DNA of 52,115 bases from JAXMBN01 sp046349875 (GCA_046349875.1 JAXMBN010000040.1:1-52115), one strand, 5' to 3'. Counted from the stretch's first letter, positions 36,801 to 48,218 are shown. Numbers and translations: made by a program. The notes: generated from the sequence alone by a model not told the origin.

Positions 36801-38468
36801 TGGCTCAAAGACCGATGTGACACCGTTGGCCGCCTATGAAAGTTCGCATCCTTCCATAGCATCGGTGAATGCACAAGGGCTCGTTCAGTCGCATCAACGT
36901 GGCGAAGCCACGATCTTGATCCGCTATTTGGAGCATGTGGAAGCATTACCTTTGCTCTTCGTCGATCAGGTTCAAGGATTCGTTTGGTCCCCACCTGCTT
37001 CACGCAACTATATCGATGACCTCGTCTTTGCTAAGCTTCACCAGCTGCAGTATGCTCCTGCCGCACTTTGCGATGATTCCGAATTCTGCGCAGGATCTAC
37101 TTGGATCTCTTGGGTATTCTACCGACTCCGGAAGAGGCTCAGCAATTTGTTGCCGATACTTCCAAGGAGAAGCGGGCAAAACTTATCGATGCATTGTTGG
37201 ATCGCCCCGAGCATGCCAAGTTCTGGGCCTTGAAGTGGTGCGATCTACTCAAGGTAACGGCAAAAACCGTAGGGGACGATGGCGTTCACAAATACCATCG
37301 CTGGGTTGAGCATGCGATTCGTACCAATGTTCCTTACGATGTCTTCGCAAGGGAGCTCATCACAGCTTCAGGGAGCACCCTTTCCAATCCACCGGCCAAT
37401 TTTTATCGCACGGCCGGTGATACCAACGAGTGTGTAGAAAACGTATCGCAGGTTTTTTTGGGGGCGCGTTTGCAATGTGCCAAATGCCACAATCATCCCT
37501 TCGAACGTTGGACTCAAGATAATTATTATGGATTGGCTTCTTTCTTTAATCGCGTTCAGCGAAAGAAGTCCGTTAGGCCCGGCGAGCAAATCATTTGGGC
37601 TTCTGGCTCAGGGGAGGTCACGCAGCCGCGGACGGGAACGGTGATGAAACCATGGTTGCCAAAACAGGGCTCGGTGGATTTAAGTGGCGAAGAGGATCGG
37701 CGGTTGACCTTTGCCGAATGGCTCATTCAAAAAGAGAATCCTTACTTTGCCAAGATCGAAGTCAATCGAATTTGGAGTCATTTGTTTTCGCGAGGTATCG
37801 TCGATCCCATCGACGATTTCCGCGATTCAAATCCTCCCACGAATGTCCCCTTACTTGATGCTTTGACTCGCGATTTTGTCGAGCATGGATACGATCGCAA
37901 GGCTCTCTTGAAAACGATTCTCAATAGCCATACCTATCAGGCAAGCTTCAAAACCAGCGAATGGAATCGCGATGACCATCTTTATTTTTCCCATCAAGAA
38001 CCTCGCATGCTAACTGCCGAACAACTTTTGGATGCGCTCAATCATGTGTTCGACCTCCCGCAGTCGTTCGGCAATCTTCCGATCGTTCATGCGACACAGC
38101 TTCCTGCGCCGGATATTGCCAAGAATGATTTTCTTCGCGTGTTTGGACAGCCAGAGCGTTCAACCGTTTGCGCTTGTGAAAGGAATGAGGATTCGAATTT
38201 AGGTATGGCGATTGAGCTCTTCAATGGTCCGGTCGTTTACGAAAAACTGAAGCACGAAAACAATCGCTTCCGTAAGGGGCTAAAATCGAATCAACCCATC
38301 GAGCAGATCATCAATGAACTCTACTGGGCCGCTCTGGCTCGGGGGCCATCTGATGCCGAATATCAAACTGCCGTGGGCTATGTTCGTTCTCAAGCCGATA
38401 CGGCTCGAGGCCTTGAAGATTTCTGTTGGGCATTGATCAATACGGATGAATTCTTATTTCAGCACTAA
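33801..38468 (+). CDS. Giant secreted planctomycete DUF1549/DUF1553 protein with cytochrome-like motif, frame-disrupted
   Basis: About 1555 residues over two to three frames. A signal peptide (QLPVLLLWIIVLGSRPLVAQ) is followed by pre-peptidase-type beta domains (FRIEVEQGQTIAFDVLA, GTYFLEVRDNRYLQGDRYRL), Ig-like regions, two Big2-like domains (IRVEDPKIARVEHGVIQPLS), then the cysteine block ALSKQNCNSGACHGSPSGKG with a C-x4-C-H heme-type motif. DUF1549 follows (YIDDLVFAKL..., IYLDLLGILPTPEEAQQFVA, QCAKCHNHPFERWTQDNYYG with C-x-x-C-H) and DUF1553 (LTFAEWLIQKENPYFAKIEV, ending INTDEFLFQH). One extra A in a run near 36757 and one missing C near 37087 restore the reading frame. Extracytoplasmic; function in polymer or electron-transfer processes is unproven. 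Confidence 0.9.
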
Positions 38469-38553
38469 AAATCCTGTGTACGCCAATGAGCGATTCATCG
38501 TCGTTCTATGGAGAGGCTTCCACATTGGTGACGAGGCGATTCGGTTGAAAACT

Positions 38554-39954
38554 ATGCATGACTTAGTCGTACCCATCCGTAAAACGATGCAAGCCATTGT
38601 TCGAGCCTTCGTAACTGCCGTGATGGCCGTCACGATCGGGTGCTTGATTGGTGGAGTTACCAGGGCTGAGGATAAGGCCCCAAACCAAGACGTGCGGTTT
38701 GAAACGCACGTTGCTCCGATTTTGCTTGAACATTGCATGCCTTGCCATGGGCCCAAGAAAGCGGAAGGGGGTTACCGGGTTGATACGGGCGTGCAACTCA
38801 AGAAGGCAGGTGATTCGGGATTGTCGCCTCTTTCGATGGAACCCAACTCGGCAAACGAGTTGCTGCGAAGAATTGAAACGCAAGATGCTTCCGAGCGAAT
38901 GCCTGCCGAGAGTGAACCATTATCACCCGAACAGATTCAGACCATTCGCGCATGGGTATCGGCGGGAGGTAAGATCGATTCCGCATCAGAGAAGCTACCA
39001 TTGCACTTGGCTTCGCCACCATCTACGTATGTGGCACCTCCAGCGTATCCGCGGTCGATTCCACTTCTTTCGATGACATTCACTCCCGATGGCTCGCGAC
39101 TCATCACTGCGGGCTTGCATGAGGTTTTGGTTTGGAAAGTCAATGCGGATGCAACGTGCACGCTCGAACGACGCATCGCAAATATGCCAGAGCGAATTTA
39201 TGCGATGGTGATGACGGCGGATGGAAAAGAACTCATCGTGGGTGGAGGAACACCTGGACGACTTGGTGAAGTTCGCAGTTATGACTGGGAAACAGGGACA
39301 TTGAAGCGAGTGGTCGCGCGAACGCACGAAGTGGTGTTGGATATTGCACTGAGTCCCGATCGAAAGAAACTTGCCGTGGCGTCAGGCGATACCTTGATTC
39401 GAATCGTGCCATGGGAGGGTGACCTCAACCAAGAGACCAAAACGATTGCGAGCCACGCGGATTGGGTTTTGAGTGTCGCATGGAGCCCCGACGGTTCGAA
39501 GCTCGTCTCTGGCAGTCGCGACAAGTCAGCCAAAGTGTTTGATATGCAATCGTATGAGTTGATCGCCAACTATCAAGGACATGGGGCTCCCGTACGAAGT
39601 GTTCTGTTCTCGGAAGATGGCAAACAAATCTATTCGACCGGATTGGATCAGAAGTGGCATCGTTGGGATGTTGAAGGAACCAAAAAGATCGCTGAGGCTG
39701 CCATCACTGGAGAAAGTCTCAAGACCCTTCTTCATCAACAGAAGATTTGGATTGCCACCTCGGAAAGGCTGGTGAGTTCAATCGATTTGAAGACCAATAA
39801 AGCCGACAAGGCCGTCCGCGATTTGACCGATTGGGCAACCTCGATCGCAATCCATCCCACGCAAGGATGGCTTGCCATCGGCACCTTCGATGGCCAGGCC
39901 AGCCTTTGGACCGTGGAAGCTCAGCGTCGTTCTCAATGGCGAGCATTTCCCTAG
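38554..39954 (+). CDS. Planctomycete cytochrome-C-like domain protein with WD40 propeller
   Basis: 467 residues from ATG 38554; ATG 38587 is also plausible and sits closer to the signal peptide (VTAVMAVTIGCLIGGVTRAE after trimming). The PSCyt1-type region has VAPILLEHCMPCHGPKKAEG with a C-x-x-C-H heme motif, followed by RIETQDASERMPAESEPLSP and a TIRAWVSAGG motif. The C-terminal two thirds are WD40-like blades: LSMTFTPDGSRLITAGLHEV, VLSVAWSPDGSKLVSGSRDK and LQSIAIHP-like turns. Begins about 85 bases after the giant DUF1549 gene, with which it is commonly paired. Likely periplasmic. Confidence 0.9.
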   Translation: MHDLVVPIRKTMQAIVRAFVTAVMAVTIGCLIGGVTRAEDKAPNQDVRFETHVAPILLEHCMPCHGPKKAEGGYRVDTGVQLKKAGDSGLSPLSMEPNSANELLRRIETQDASERMPAESEPLSPEQIQTIRAWVSAGGKIDSASEKLPLHLASPPSTYVAPPAYPRSIPLLSMTFTPDGSRLITAGLHEVLVWKVNADATCTLERRIANMPERIYAMVMTADGKELIVGGGTPGRLGEVRSYDWETGTLKRVVARTHEVVLDIALSPDRKKLAVASGDTLIRIVPWEGDLNQETKTIASHADWVLSVAWSPDGSKLVSGSRDKSAKVFDMQSYELIANYQGHGAPVRSVLFSEDGKQIYSTGLDQKWHRWDVEGTKKIAEAAITGESLKTLLHQQKIWIATSERLVSSIDLKTNKADKAVRDLTDWATSIAIHPTQGWLAIGTFDGQASLWTVEAQRRSQWRAFP

Positions 39955-40070
39955 AAGGCCGACTTTTGGGAGTTTTCGGGGATATCCCTTGTCTCTGGGG
40001 GGCTTTGAGTCACTATAGAAAGAGTGTGACTTAGCATTCCTTCCTTTTGCGGTTTCTCCTTCCTACGACG

Positions 40071-41584
40071 ATGGCTTTCAGTCCCGATATCGCAGCTGCC
40101 ATGCGTCGCGAGCATCTTCGATCTTATTTTGATTCGTCTCCCACGGTCCGGCTTCTTCGATCCGATCTCGCACCCTTGGTGATCGATTTTTGTATCAAGC
40201 TTTCAAAGCGACCGAGCTTCTTTCGATGGGGCAATCGGAAGTTCGTGAGCGCATTCGCCAATATCAGGGTGAACTTCATCAATCCTCGCCAGAGGTCATG
40301 ACGGGGACACCGGATCGCTATCTTGCCAATTGGGTCGACGGTGGATGGTTGAAACGCTTTATCGAAGCCACCGCCAACGAACCTCAATATCAGCTCACAC
40401 CTCATGCCGAAGAAGCGATGCGATTTGCCGAGGCTGCATTGGATCGACGCAAAGCAATGGTGGGGACCGAGGGAAGATTGCGTTTGATCATGGAGACGTT
40501 GGAGGATGTTGTTCGAGGCGCGTCTGCTGACCCGGATGCCAGAGTGGCCTTCCTTCGCGAGCAACAATCTAAATTGCAGCAAGAGATTGATGCGATCGAA
40601 GATGGGAAGGGAGTGCAGATTTATCAACCTGCTCAGATTCGCGAACGATTTCACGCGGCCATGGAATTGCTCAAAGGTTTGCAATCCGATTTTCGCGCTG
40701 TGGAAGAGCGTTTTGAAGCGATCGCTCGCAACGTTCAAAACCTGCAAGCATCAGGCGAGCAAAATCGCGGCACGATTCTCGGTTTTGCACTCGATGCGGC
40801 CGATGTGCTCAAGCAACAAGATGAAGGGATTAGCTTTTACGCATTCACCAAGTTCTTGCTTTCACCAACGCAGCAACGAACCGTTCGGAAGTGTATCGAA
40901 GACATTCAAAAGTTAGAAGCCTTAAGCTAAGATCACGAATCGTTGCATCACCTCCGACGCATGGTGCCGCAACTTTTGGCCGAGGCAGACAAGGTCATGC
41001 GAACCAATATGCGGCTCTCAGCGACCTTGCGCCGACTGTTGGACGCACAGGCTACGGCTCAGCGACAGCGTCTAGCTTCGATGCTCCACGAGATTCGAAC
41101 ACTGGCCCTTTCCATGCAGTCTGAGCCTCCCGAATCCTTTGAGTTTGAGATCGAAGTGGAGCCAACATTGCAGGCGCCCTTGAGCAGGCCCTTTTGGTCT
41201 CCGTCGGCTTCGTTCGAGATGCCCGAGATTCAAGAGTCTACGTTCGATTTTCGCCATGCGCAAAAGGTAGTCGCCAGTCTGTCGCAATTGAGTCGGCTCG
41301 ATCTACGCAAGCTTCGGCGGCAAATTCGTGAATGCACTTTGCAAGGCAAGGTTTGTACTCTTGCCGACATTGTGGATCGCTTTCCGCTCCAGGAAGGGCT
41401 CTTTGAAATCTTGGGGTATATGCAAATCGCGAGTGAAGATGGGCATCCTATAGATGAAACCCTGAGCGAATCGATGCGGGTCGAGATCGGGAAGGAGGAC
41501 AAAACCGTTTGGTCGGTGCGTCTTCCGTGGATGCGATTTCAACCGATGGCTCGTTCACGCGAAGGAGGACGAAAACCAAAATGA
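40071..41584 (+). CDS. jetA: JetA/MksF-like kleisin (DUF3375) of a Wadjet-type complex, frame-disrupted
   Basis: About 504 residues, the usual DUF3375 length. The N-terminus RREHLRSYFDSSPTVRLLRS then APLVIDF is the typical winged-helix start. It is cut by one missing T (five instead of six) near 40185; restoring it yields FLYQAFKATELLSMGQSEV. The central part QREHPEY-like segment is YLANWVDGGWLKRFIEATAN, then long helices. A second indel at 40928 separates DIQKLEALS from DHESLHHLRRMVPQLLAEAD. The C-terminus has SQLSRLDLRKLRRQIRECTL. JetA bridges the JetC head and neck in the SMC loop-extruding complex. Its TGA overlaps the jetB ATG. Confidence 0.9.
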
Positions 41585-42282
41585 CCCGTGATCCATCGAA
41601 ATCATCCAAACGTGAGTGGGAAAGAAACATGGAAGCGATGGAAGAGAAGCCCGTTTCGGCCGTCGAGTGGAGCGCTGCAGCAGTACGCTTACTGCAAGGT
41701 GTGATTTACCATGATGACGGCGAGCGACTATGGGATCTAATCCTTCGGCATGCCGCTGCATTGCGAAGTTACTTTGCCAAAATTGGATTAGAAGTCATCC
41801 TTGATGAGGCCGATGGGATGGCCTATCTCCATCCGGCCAACAACGATGCCGATGCGGAAGATGCGCAAGACGTACCGCGTCTATTTCGACGTATTCCACT
41901 TTCGTATGACGTGACGTTACTTTGCGTTTTGTTGCGAGATGAATTGCGTCGTTATGAAGAAAGCGACGTAACCAATGAACGATGCGTCGTAGCGCAGTCC
42001 GATCTATATGCCTTGTGGCAAGCGTTCTTCCCTGCGACCGAAGATGCCCTCAAGCTTCAAAGACAACTTGCATCGTCGTTACGTAAGTTAGAGGAACTCC
42101 GATTTGTTCGAGCCTTTGAAAAGGATCCTCCGACTTGGGAGATTCGTCGTATCCTCAAAGCTCGCTTGCCACTCAACGTTTTGGATCAGTTGCGATTGCG
42201 ACTCTTGAACGAGTTGGAATCTAAAGGAGGATCCCAAACGTTGCTCGCCAACGAATCTCGTAGCCAGCGCGAGGAGTTTTGA
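41581..42282 (+). CDS. jetB: JetB/MksE-like protein (DUF4194) of the Wadjet-type complex
   Basis: 233 residues from ATG 41581, which overlaps the jetA stop (ATGA); an upstream extension of the frame lies inside jetA and is rejected. DUF4194 features: AAVRLLQGVIYHDDGERLWD, YFAKIGLEVILDEADGMAYL, RIPLSYDVTLLCVLLRDELR, LRKLEELRFVRAFEKDPPTW and RRILKARLPLNVLDQLRLRL. MukE/MksE-type proteins bind the kleisin as a dimer. Intact. The next gene starts one base after the stop, with no room for independent regulation. Confidence 0.92.
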   Translation: MTRDPSKSSKREWERNMEAMEEKPVSAVEWSAAAVRLLQGVIYHDDGERLWDLILRHAAALRSYFAKIGLEVILDEADGMAYLHPANNDADAEDAQDVPRLFRRIPLSYDVTLLCVLLRDELRRYEESDVTNERCVVAQSDLYALWQAFFPATEDALKLQRQLASSLRKLEELRFVRAFEKDPPTWEIRRILKARLPLNVLDQLRLRLLNELESKGGSQTLLANESRSQREEF

Positions 42283-42283
42283 T

Positions 42284-45200
42284 ATGGCTTCAACATCTTT
42301 CAAGAAGTCTTCGAAGGAATTCGCCGCATCGCAGAACGCATTGGACTTCCCTCCCCTGCCCGGTTATCGTTTGCACCGATTGGAAGTTCTCAATTGGGGA
42401 ACCTTTGATGGCAAAGTGTATTCGCTCGATCCATGTGGACAAACGACCTTGCTTGTGGGCGAGAATGGATCGGGCAAGTCCACGTTAGTCGATGCCATTT
42501 TAACGTTGCTCGTTCGGCCTCAAGTTCGCAATTACAACGTGGCTGCAGGGGCGAGCAAGAATGAACGCGATGAACGAACCTACATCCGTGGTGCTCACGA
42601 TCGATTGGTCGGGGCCGATGGTCGTCCACAAATTCAGTATTTGAGGCCGAGTCATGGACACTTCACGGTCTTGTTAGCGACATTTCATCATGCCGCTCGC
42701 CAAAAATCATTCACGCTTTGCCAGGTGTTGTATCTGAATCACGAGCAAGGTGTCGAGAGGATTTATGCTTACGGCGAAGGCGACTTTTGCATCGCGAAAG
42801 ATCTCGCTGGTTTGACGGCAGCGACCAACGTGGCCAAGCAATTGCGAGCTCGCGGATTGGAAACGGCCACTAGCTACCAGCAGTATTTTCAGTGGCTCCA
42901 GCGGGCTATGGGCTTTCGACCGAAGGCCATGGATATCTTCAATCAAACCGTTGCCGTCAAAGATGTGCAGCGCTTGGATGCATTCATTCGGCAACATATG
43001 CTCGAAAAGCAGCCTTGGAACGAACGCATTGCCAAGTTGCTGACTCATTTTACGGAACTGAGCGAAGCGCATGCGATTCTCGTTCGCATTCGTTTGCAAA
43101 AAGAATTGCTCGAGCCAATCGTGCAGTCTGGGCGGCTCTACCGCGACCGCGAACGTGCCTTGCGACACCAGGAACAACTCTTGGAGAGTATTCCTTACTT
43201 CTTTGCCAACGCCAAAGAAAGACTGCTTCAGCCGTTTTGGGAGAGACTTCAAGAACAGATTCGTTACCATACGCTCGAGATGCAGCGACTGGGTGAAACC
43301 ATTCAGTCGCAACAGAAAGAATCATTGCGTATGGAAGTAGAGTTGGAAGGCGCTGCCGATGATCGCCTTCGTATGCTCCCCGCGTTTATCGAGCAAGCCA
43401 ATCGTCTCGGAGAGAACAAGAAGAAGCTGTACCAACGCATGATGCAGGCCGTGGAAGGACGGTCGCTTGGCCCTGTCCAATCCGCCCAACAATTTCATCA
43501 GCTTCGATCGCAACTTCAAGAACTTCTTCCAAAGTTGCATCAGGAAAAGGAAAACAACCATCAACAGTGGCTCGACTTGCAACGGGAATTGGGAGCTCTG
43601 ACCCAATTGCAACATGAAGAAGAACGAGAGCTTCGTTCGTTGGCCGCCCGGCACGGGAATCTTCCAGAAGCACTCATTCAGGTTCGCGATCGCATGGCCC
43701 AGGCATTGAAGCTAAAGCCACAGGATCTTCCATTTGCGGCGGAGCTAGTGGAGGTGTTGCCCGAACAGCAAGAATGGACTGCGAGCATTGAACAGGTTCT
43801 ATTCAGTTTTGCGCGAAGCTTGCTGGTACCGGAACAATACTATCGCAAGGTGGCTGAGTATCTTGATCGCGAACGTTTGGTCGATCAGCGAGGACATGGG
43901 CAACGATTGGTGTATCTTCGCGTTCTTGATCAAGAAAAGATTTCGGATCGAGCCATGCCGCGCCATCGACTTCCCGGAAAACTAGGGTATCGAAATCATC
44001 CTTTGTCCGGCTGGGTCCGAGCAGAAATTGAACATCGATTTGACTATCTTGCTTGCGAATCGATGGAAGATTTTCAGCATGCTCGTGGTGCTGCCATGAC
44101 GAGAAATCGGCACTTCAAATCGAACGAGGTTCGGCACACCAAAGATGATCGGCAGCAAGGGAACGACGTCAAGCATTATGTTCTGGGATGGGATAATCAA
44201 TCGAAGAAAGCTTCATTGTTGGATAGCATCGGCCAGCGCCAACGAATCATTCAATCGCTTCAGAATCGTATGGATGGATTGAGGCAGTCTCACGAAACGA
44301 TCATTGGATCGATCGAATCCGTGAATCAGGTTTTGAAAATCGAAGACTTTGATTCGATCGATTATTTCCGGCATGAAGTGGAAGCGAAGCAGTTGCAGCA
44401 GGAAAAGTATCAGTGGGAGCACGCGTCGGATCGAACGCGAGAACTACGGCGAAGGGCGGAACTGCTGCTTGGCGAAGCAAAAGCACTTCAAGAACAACGA
44501 GACCAACAGATTGCCGCCAAGACAGCGCTGGAGTCGGAGGCGTTGCAGGGCGAGCGACTTTTGCGTTCAGCGCGACAACTGATCGACAGAGCCAAGAAGA
44601 ATGGGGGTTGGGAACAGCATTTTCAGCATTTTGCAGCGATTGAAAAACTGTTCGCAGAACCTCTGTCGATCGAAAATCTGGGGTTGCTTCCGGATGTGGT
44701 TGAGCGAAATCAGCGAGTTCAAGTGGAAGCGTTAAGATCGCAGCTCGCTCCGCTGGTGCGCGATGTCACTCATGCCATGACGCGATATGTGCGCCAGTTT
44801 CCTGAATCCCAAACAGACCTCGATCCTGAGCTCGCATCATTGGATGGGTTCATCGCCTTGTATGATCAACTTGCAGGCGATGACCTACCTCGCCATGAGG
44901 AGCGGTTCAAGAATCGATTGAATGAGAGCGTTTTGCATGAGGTTGGTTTGCTATACGGGACGCTGGAGAATAATTCGTCAGGAGATTCGCGACAAGATCG
45001 AACAGCTCAACAAAGCCCTTCAGATGCTTGAGTGGAAGAAGGGAACGCACATGCGACTGGAGGCGATTGAAGTGGCGGACCGCGAGATCCAAGAGTTTCG
45101 CAAAGAGTTGGCGCATTGTTTAAGCACGTCGATGGATGGAACGCCCGAATCGAATGAAGCGACCTTTGTTCGCATCGAAAAATTGGTAGGGCGATTGCGA

Positions 45201-45692
45201 AGTGAGGAGCAACAAAGGTGGCGTGAGAAGGTCATCGATGTCCGCAACTGGTTTCAGTTTGCGGCCCAAGAAGTTGTTTCTGAAACTGGAGAAAGACGCA
45301 GTTATTACGATGGCGGAACGGGGCAATCGGGAGGTGAGAAAGGAAAGTTAGCATTCTTGGTATTGGTGGCCGCTATCGCTTATCAATACAACATCGATCC
45401 CATGGCACCGATCTCCGATCGATTCCACTTTGTCATGGTTGATGAAATGTTTTCGCGAAGCGACGATCTTCACGCCGAGTATGCTTTGGATCTCTTTCAG
45501 AAGTTTGGTCTGCAACTGTTGATTGTCGCGCCACTGGATTCGAAAGTTCGCGTTACGGAACCCTATGTTGGTACGTATGTTCACGTTACCAAGGACCGTG
45601 AAAGTCACCGAAGTTCGGTCCTCTCGATGACCTCCGAACAATTGACAGAGGCCACCCACGCGGATTCAGCTGACGTCAAAAATGAGGCCTAG
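42284..45692 (+). CDS. jetC: JetC/MksB-like SMC ATPase, one frameshift
   Basis: About 1136 residues. N-terminal half head: LHRLEVLNWGTFDGKVYSLD with Walker A G-E-N-G-S-G-K-S-T at residues 59-67. Long coiled-coil arms cover residues about 250-470 and 650-1000, rich in Gln/Glu/Leu/Arg, with a globular hinge-like region around 470-640. A frameshift near 44975 links VLHEVGLLYGTLEN to RQEIRDKIEQLNKALQMLEW. The C-terminal half head has the ABC signature G-Q-S-G-G-E-K near 45330 and Walker B FHFVMVDEMFSRSD. Loss of the C-terminal half would kill the ATPase, so an indel error is likelier than a real truncation. Extrudes DNA loops on plasmids in characterised Wadjet systems. Confidence 0.92.
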
Positions 45693-46017
45693 AGCAGAGT
45701 CTTACCTAGCGCTTCAACGCTAATTGTGCCGTTGGATTGGGGTAGGAAAATCAGCCAGCCGGTCCGATGCTGTGACCAAAAGATGAGGTAAGGGACAGGA
45801 ATCCGTCGTTTTTGGAGCCATTTTGAAAAGGAAATGGAGACGAGCCAGGGGCTAAAACCCTTTAAACGAGGGCGAAGATGGGTGTTTATGCCCACTTTTC
45901 TCTGGGAAAGCGAGTTTACGGAGGAACCCTTTGGTTCTCAGTTGATTTTGCTCCGTTTCAGGGCGAAACTAGAGATAGTCCAAGGCTTATGGATTTTCGA
46001 AACGGCAGGATTGGTAG
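45693..46017. other. Spacer after jetC; no JetD gene
   Basis: 325 bases without a supported gene. A weak 5-bp hairpin (tagcg/cgcta, 45707-45722) lies right after the jetC stop. A 68-codon minus frame has no homology to JetD (DUF3322/DUF2220). Sequence aggggctaaaaccct near 45848 is a small inverted repeat of a type common in planctomycete spacers. Confidence 0.5.
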
Positions 46018-48218
46018 ATGCTGAAACGACCTAGTGACTCTGACGTCTCTGCAGACGAACCGCTCGCCGAAGGTGGGGAAACGCCTTCGCAAAGCGAGTT
46101 GGGGGGCGACGCTGTTGCCTCACCTTCACCCGTGCATGCCCTTCCGCAGGACTCAAATGGCGTTGCAGAATTTGTGGAAAACGCAAAAGTTCTATCGGAC
46201 GACGAATGTGCCGAGACCGAGCTCGAAGAAGACGATGAAGAAGAGGAAGAACGCGGGTCGTGGTTGGATGGTGATACGAAGAGCTTTTTGATTTCGTTAG
46301 TTGTTCACGTAGCCTTGATCGTGGGGTTGGCGAGTGTTCCGATCATCACGTCACCTCAATCCTTAAAGCGCTATTGATCCAATCGGTTCCGGTGCCCGAG
46401 GAAGAGCCCGAGTTCAACGTGATCGATGAGATCGCTTATTCCGATACTCCTTCGGATTCGATTGGGGCCAATTCTTTCGGTGGTTCAGGGATGGCGCTGA
46501 GTGAAGCACCGGTAGTGGCTGATGTTTCCGAGATACCGATTCTGGATGCCGCAAGTCTCAATACCAATCCAAACTTGGAGGTTTCCAGCAACGTTAAGCA
46601 AGCGGTCGGATTGGTTGATTCCAATCGATCGGTTCGCGGAATGACCGGAGTGGGAACGACAGGAACCGAAGGCGCTGTGGATCGCATTACCTATGAGATT
46701 TTGCGATCGATTGAAGAACGTCCCACGCTTGTGGTTTGGTTATTTGATGCGTCGGGCTCGTTGACGCGTCGACGTCAAGAGATTCGAGATCGATTTACCA
46801 AGATCTATGATGAGCTTGGCATCATTCAAGAGCAGTGGAAAGAGAAGCTTACCAAAGAAGATCTTGCGGAAGTGCCTTTGCTGACGAGCGTTTATTCGTT
46901 CGGCGAAAAAGTAGAACTCTTGACCGAGAATCCGACGGTCGATTTGGAAGAGATCACGGCCGCCATCGATTCGATTCAGACCGATGTATCGGGCGTCGAG
47001 CGAGTATTCTCGGCCTTGTACATGGCGGCTGACAAGTACAAAGGATTACGAGCCAATCGATCGGGCAAAGGCCCGACTCGCAATGTGATGTTGATCGCTG
47101 TGACCGATGAACGAGGTGACGATGCGAAAGGGCTCGATAAGACTGTCGAAATGTGCCGCAAATTCGCCATGCCAGTTTACGTGATGGGGGTGCCTGCTCC
47201 GTTCGGTCGAGAATACACCTACATCAAGTACGTGGATCCTGATCCCAAGTATGACCAGACTCCTCAGTGGGCACAGATCGATCAAGGTCCTGAAACCTAT
47301 TATCCTGAGCGGATTCAGCTAGGGTACGAAGACAACTACTTCGATGAGCCGATCATCGATTCAGGGTTTGGCCCCTTTGCCCTTTCGCGACTCTGTTATG
47401 AGACCGGTGGAATCTATTTTACCGTCCACCCCAATCGCAAAATCAATCGACGCGTTGGAAGAGGTGAAACGGATGCGTTCGCATCCCATTTAGCTTACTT
47501 CTTTGATCCGGATATCATGGAACGCTATCGTCCTGATTACATCTCGGAGACGGATTGGTGGAGATGGTTTCCGGCAGATTCAATATGCGGCTTTACTCGG
47601 TGTTATCGCGATTTTTACGAGGGTTCTTGACAGCCTCAACGTGAACTTTTTACCAAGACGGACGAGCCTGCCTTTGTGAGTGCGCTAACGCAATCGCAAC
47701 AGGAAGCAGCTCGCTTGGAGCCCAAGCTTTATGCTCTATGCGAATTGTTGCAAGAAGGAGCCAAGCATCGGGACAAAGAGGAATCACCTCGATGGTTGGC
47801 CAGCTTCGACTTGTCCTTTGGAACGGCGCTCGCTGAAAAAGTTCGAACAGAAACGTACAACTTGATGCTGGCCAAAGCCAAGCGAGGCATCGTCTTTGAG
47901 GATGCTAAGAGCAACACATGGAATCTGGTTCCATCGACCGAGATATCGGTTGGTAGCAAGTTAGAAAAAGAAGGGGCTGCTGCGATCGAGATGCTGCAGC
48001 GAGTGGTTCGCGATCATCAGGGAACTCCTTGGGCCTTTTTGGCGCAGCGCGAATTGGAACGACCTGTTGGATGGTCTTGGAAGGAAGCATTTACCGATCT
48101 GAATCCTCCTCGGAACAATAATCGTCCCAACAACAATAATAACAATCCTCCACCGCCACGAGACGATAAGGCGCGGATGATTGAAAAGCCACCTACGCGG
48201 CCCGTTCCTAAGTTGTAG
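46018..48218 (+). CDS. Membrane-anchored VWA-domain protein, frame-disrupted
   Basis: About 733 residues in three frames. An acidic, disordered N-terminus (DDECAETELEEDDEEEEERG) precedes one transmembrane helix (FLISLVVHVALIVGLASVPI). One missing C near 46363 leads to LIQSVPVPEEEPEFNVIDEI. The VWA-like domain has the MIDAS-type motif LVVWLFDASGSLTRRRQEIR, VYSFGEKVELL, GVERVFSALYMAADKYKGLR and VMLIAVTDERGDDAKGLDKT. A second break near 47600 leads to ALTQSQQEAARLEPKLYALC. The tail is an Asn/Pro run (about 48110-48170). Possibly surface-exposed complex assembly or adhesion; function unknown. Confidence 0.85.

Noticed and set aside
40124..40747. 207-codon minus-strand frame
   Set aside because: Antisense to jetA, where DUF3375 homology continues across the indel.
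41509..41580. Upstream extension of jetB
   Set aside because: It lies inside jetA in another frame; the ATGA overlap at 41581 fits the operon and the family start.
45689..45895. Minus frame after jetC considered as a jetD remnant
   Set aside because: No DUF2220 or TOPRIM motifs, too short and on the wrong strand.
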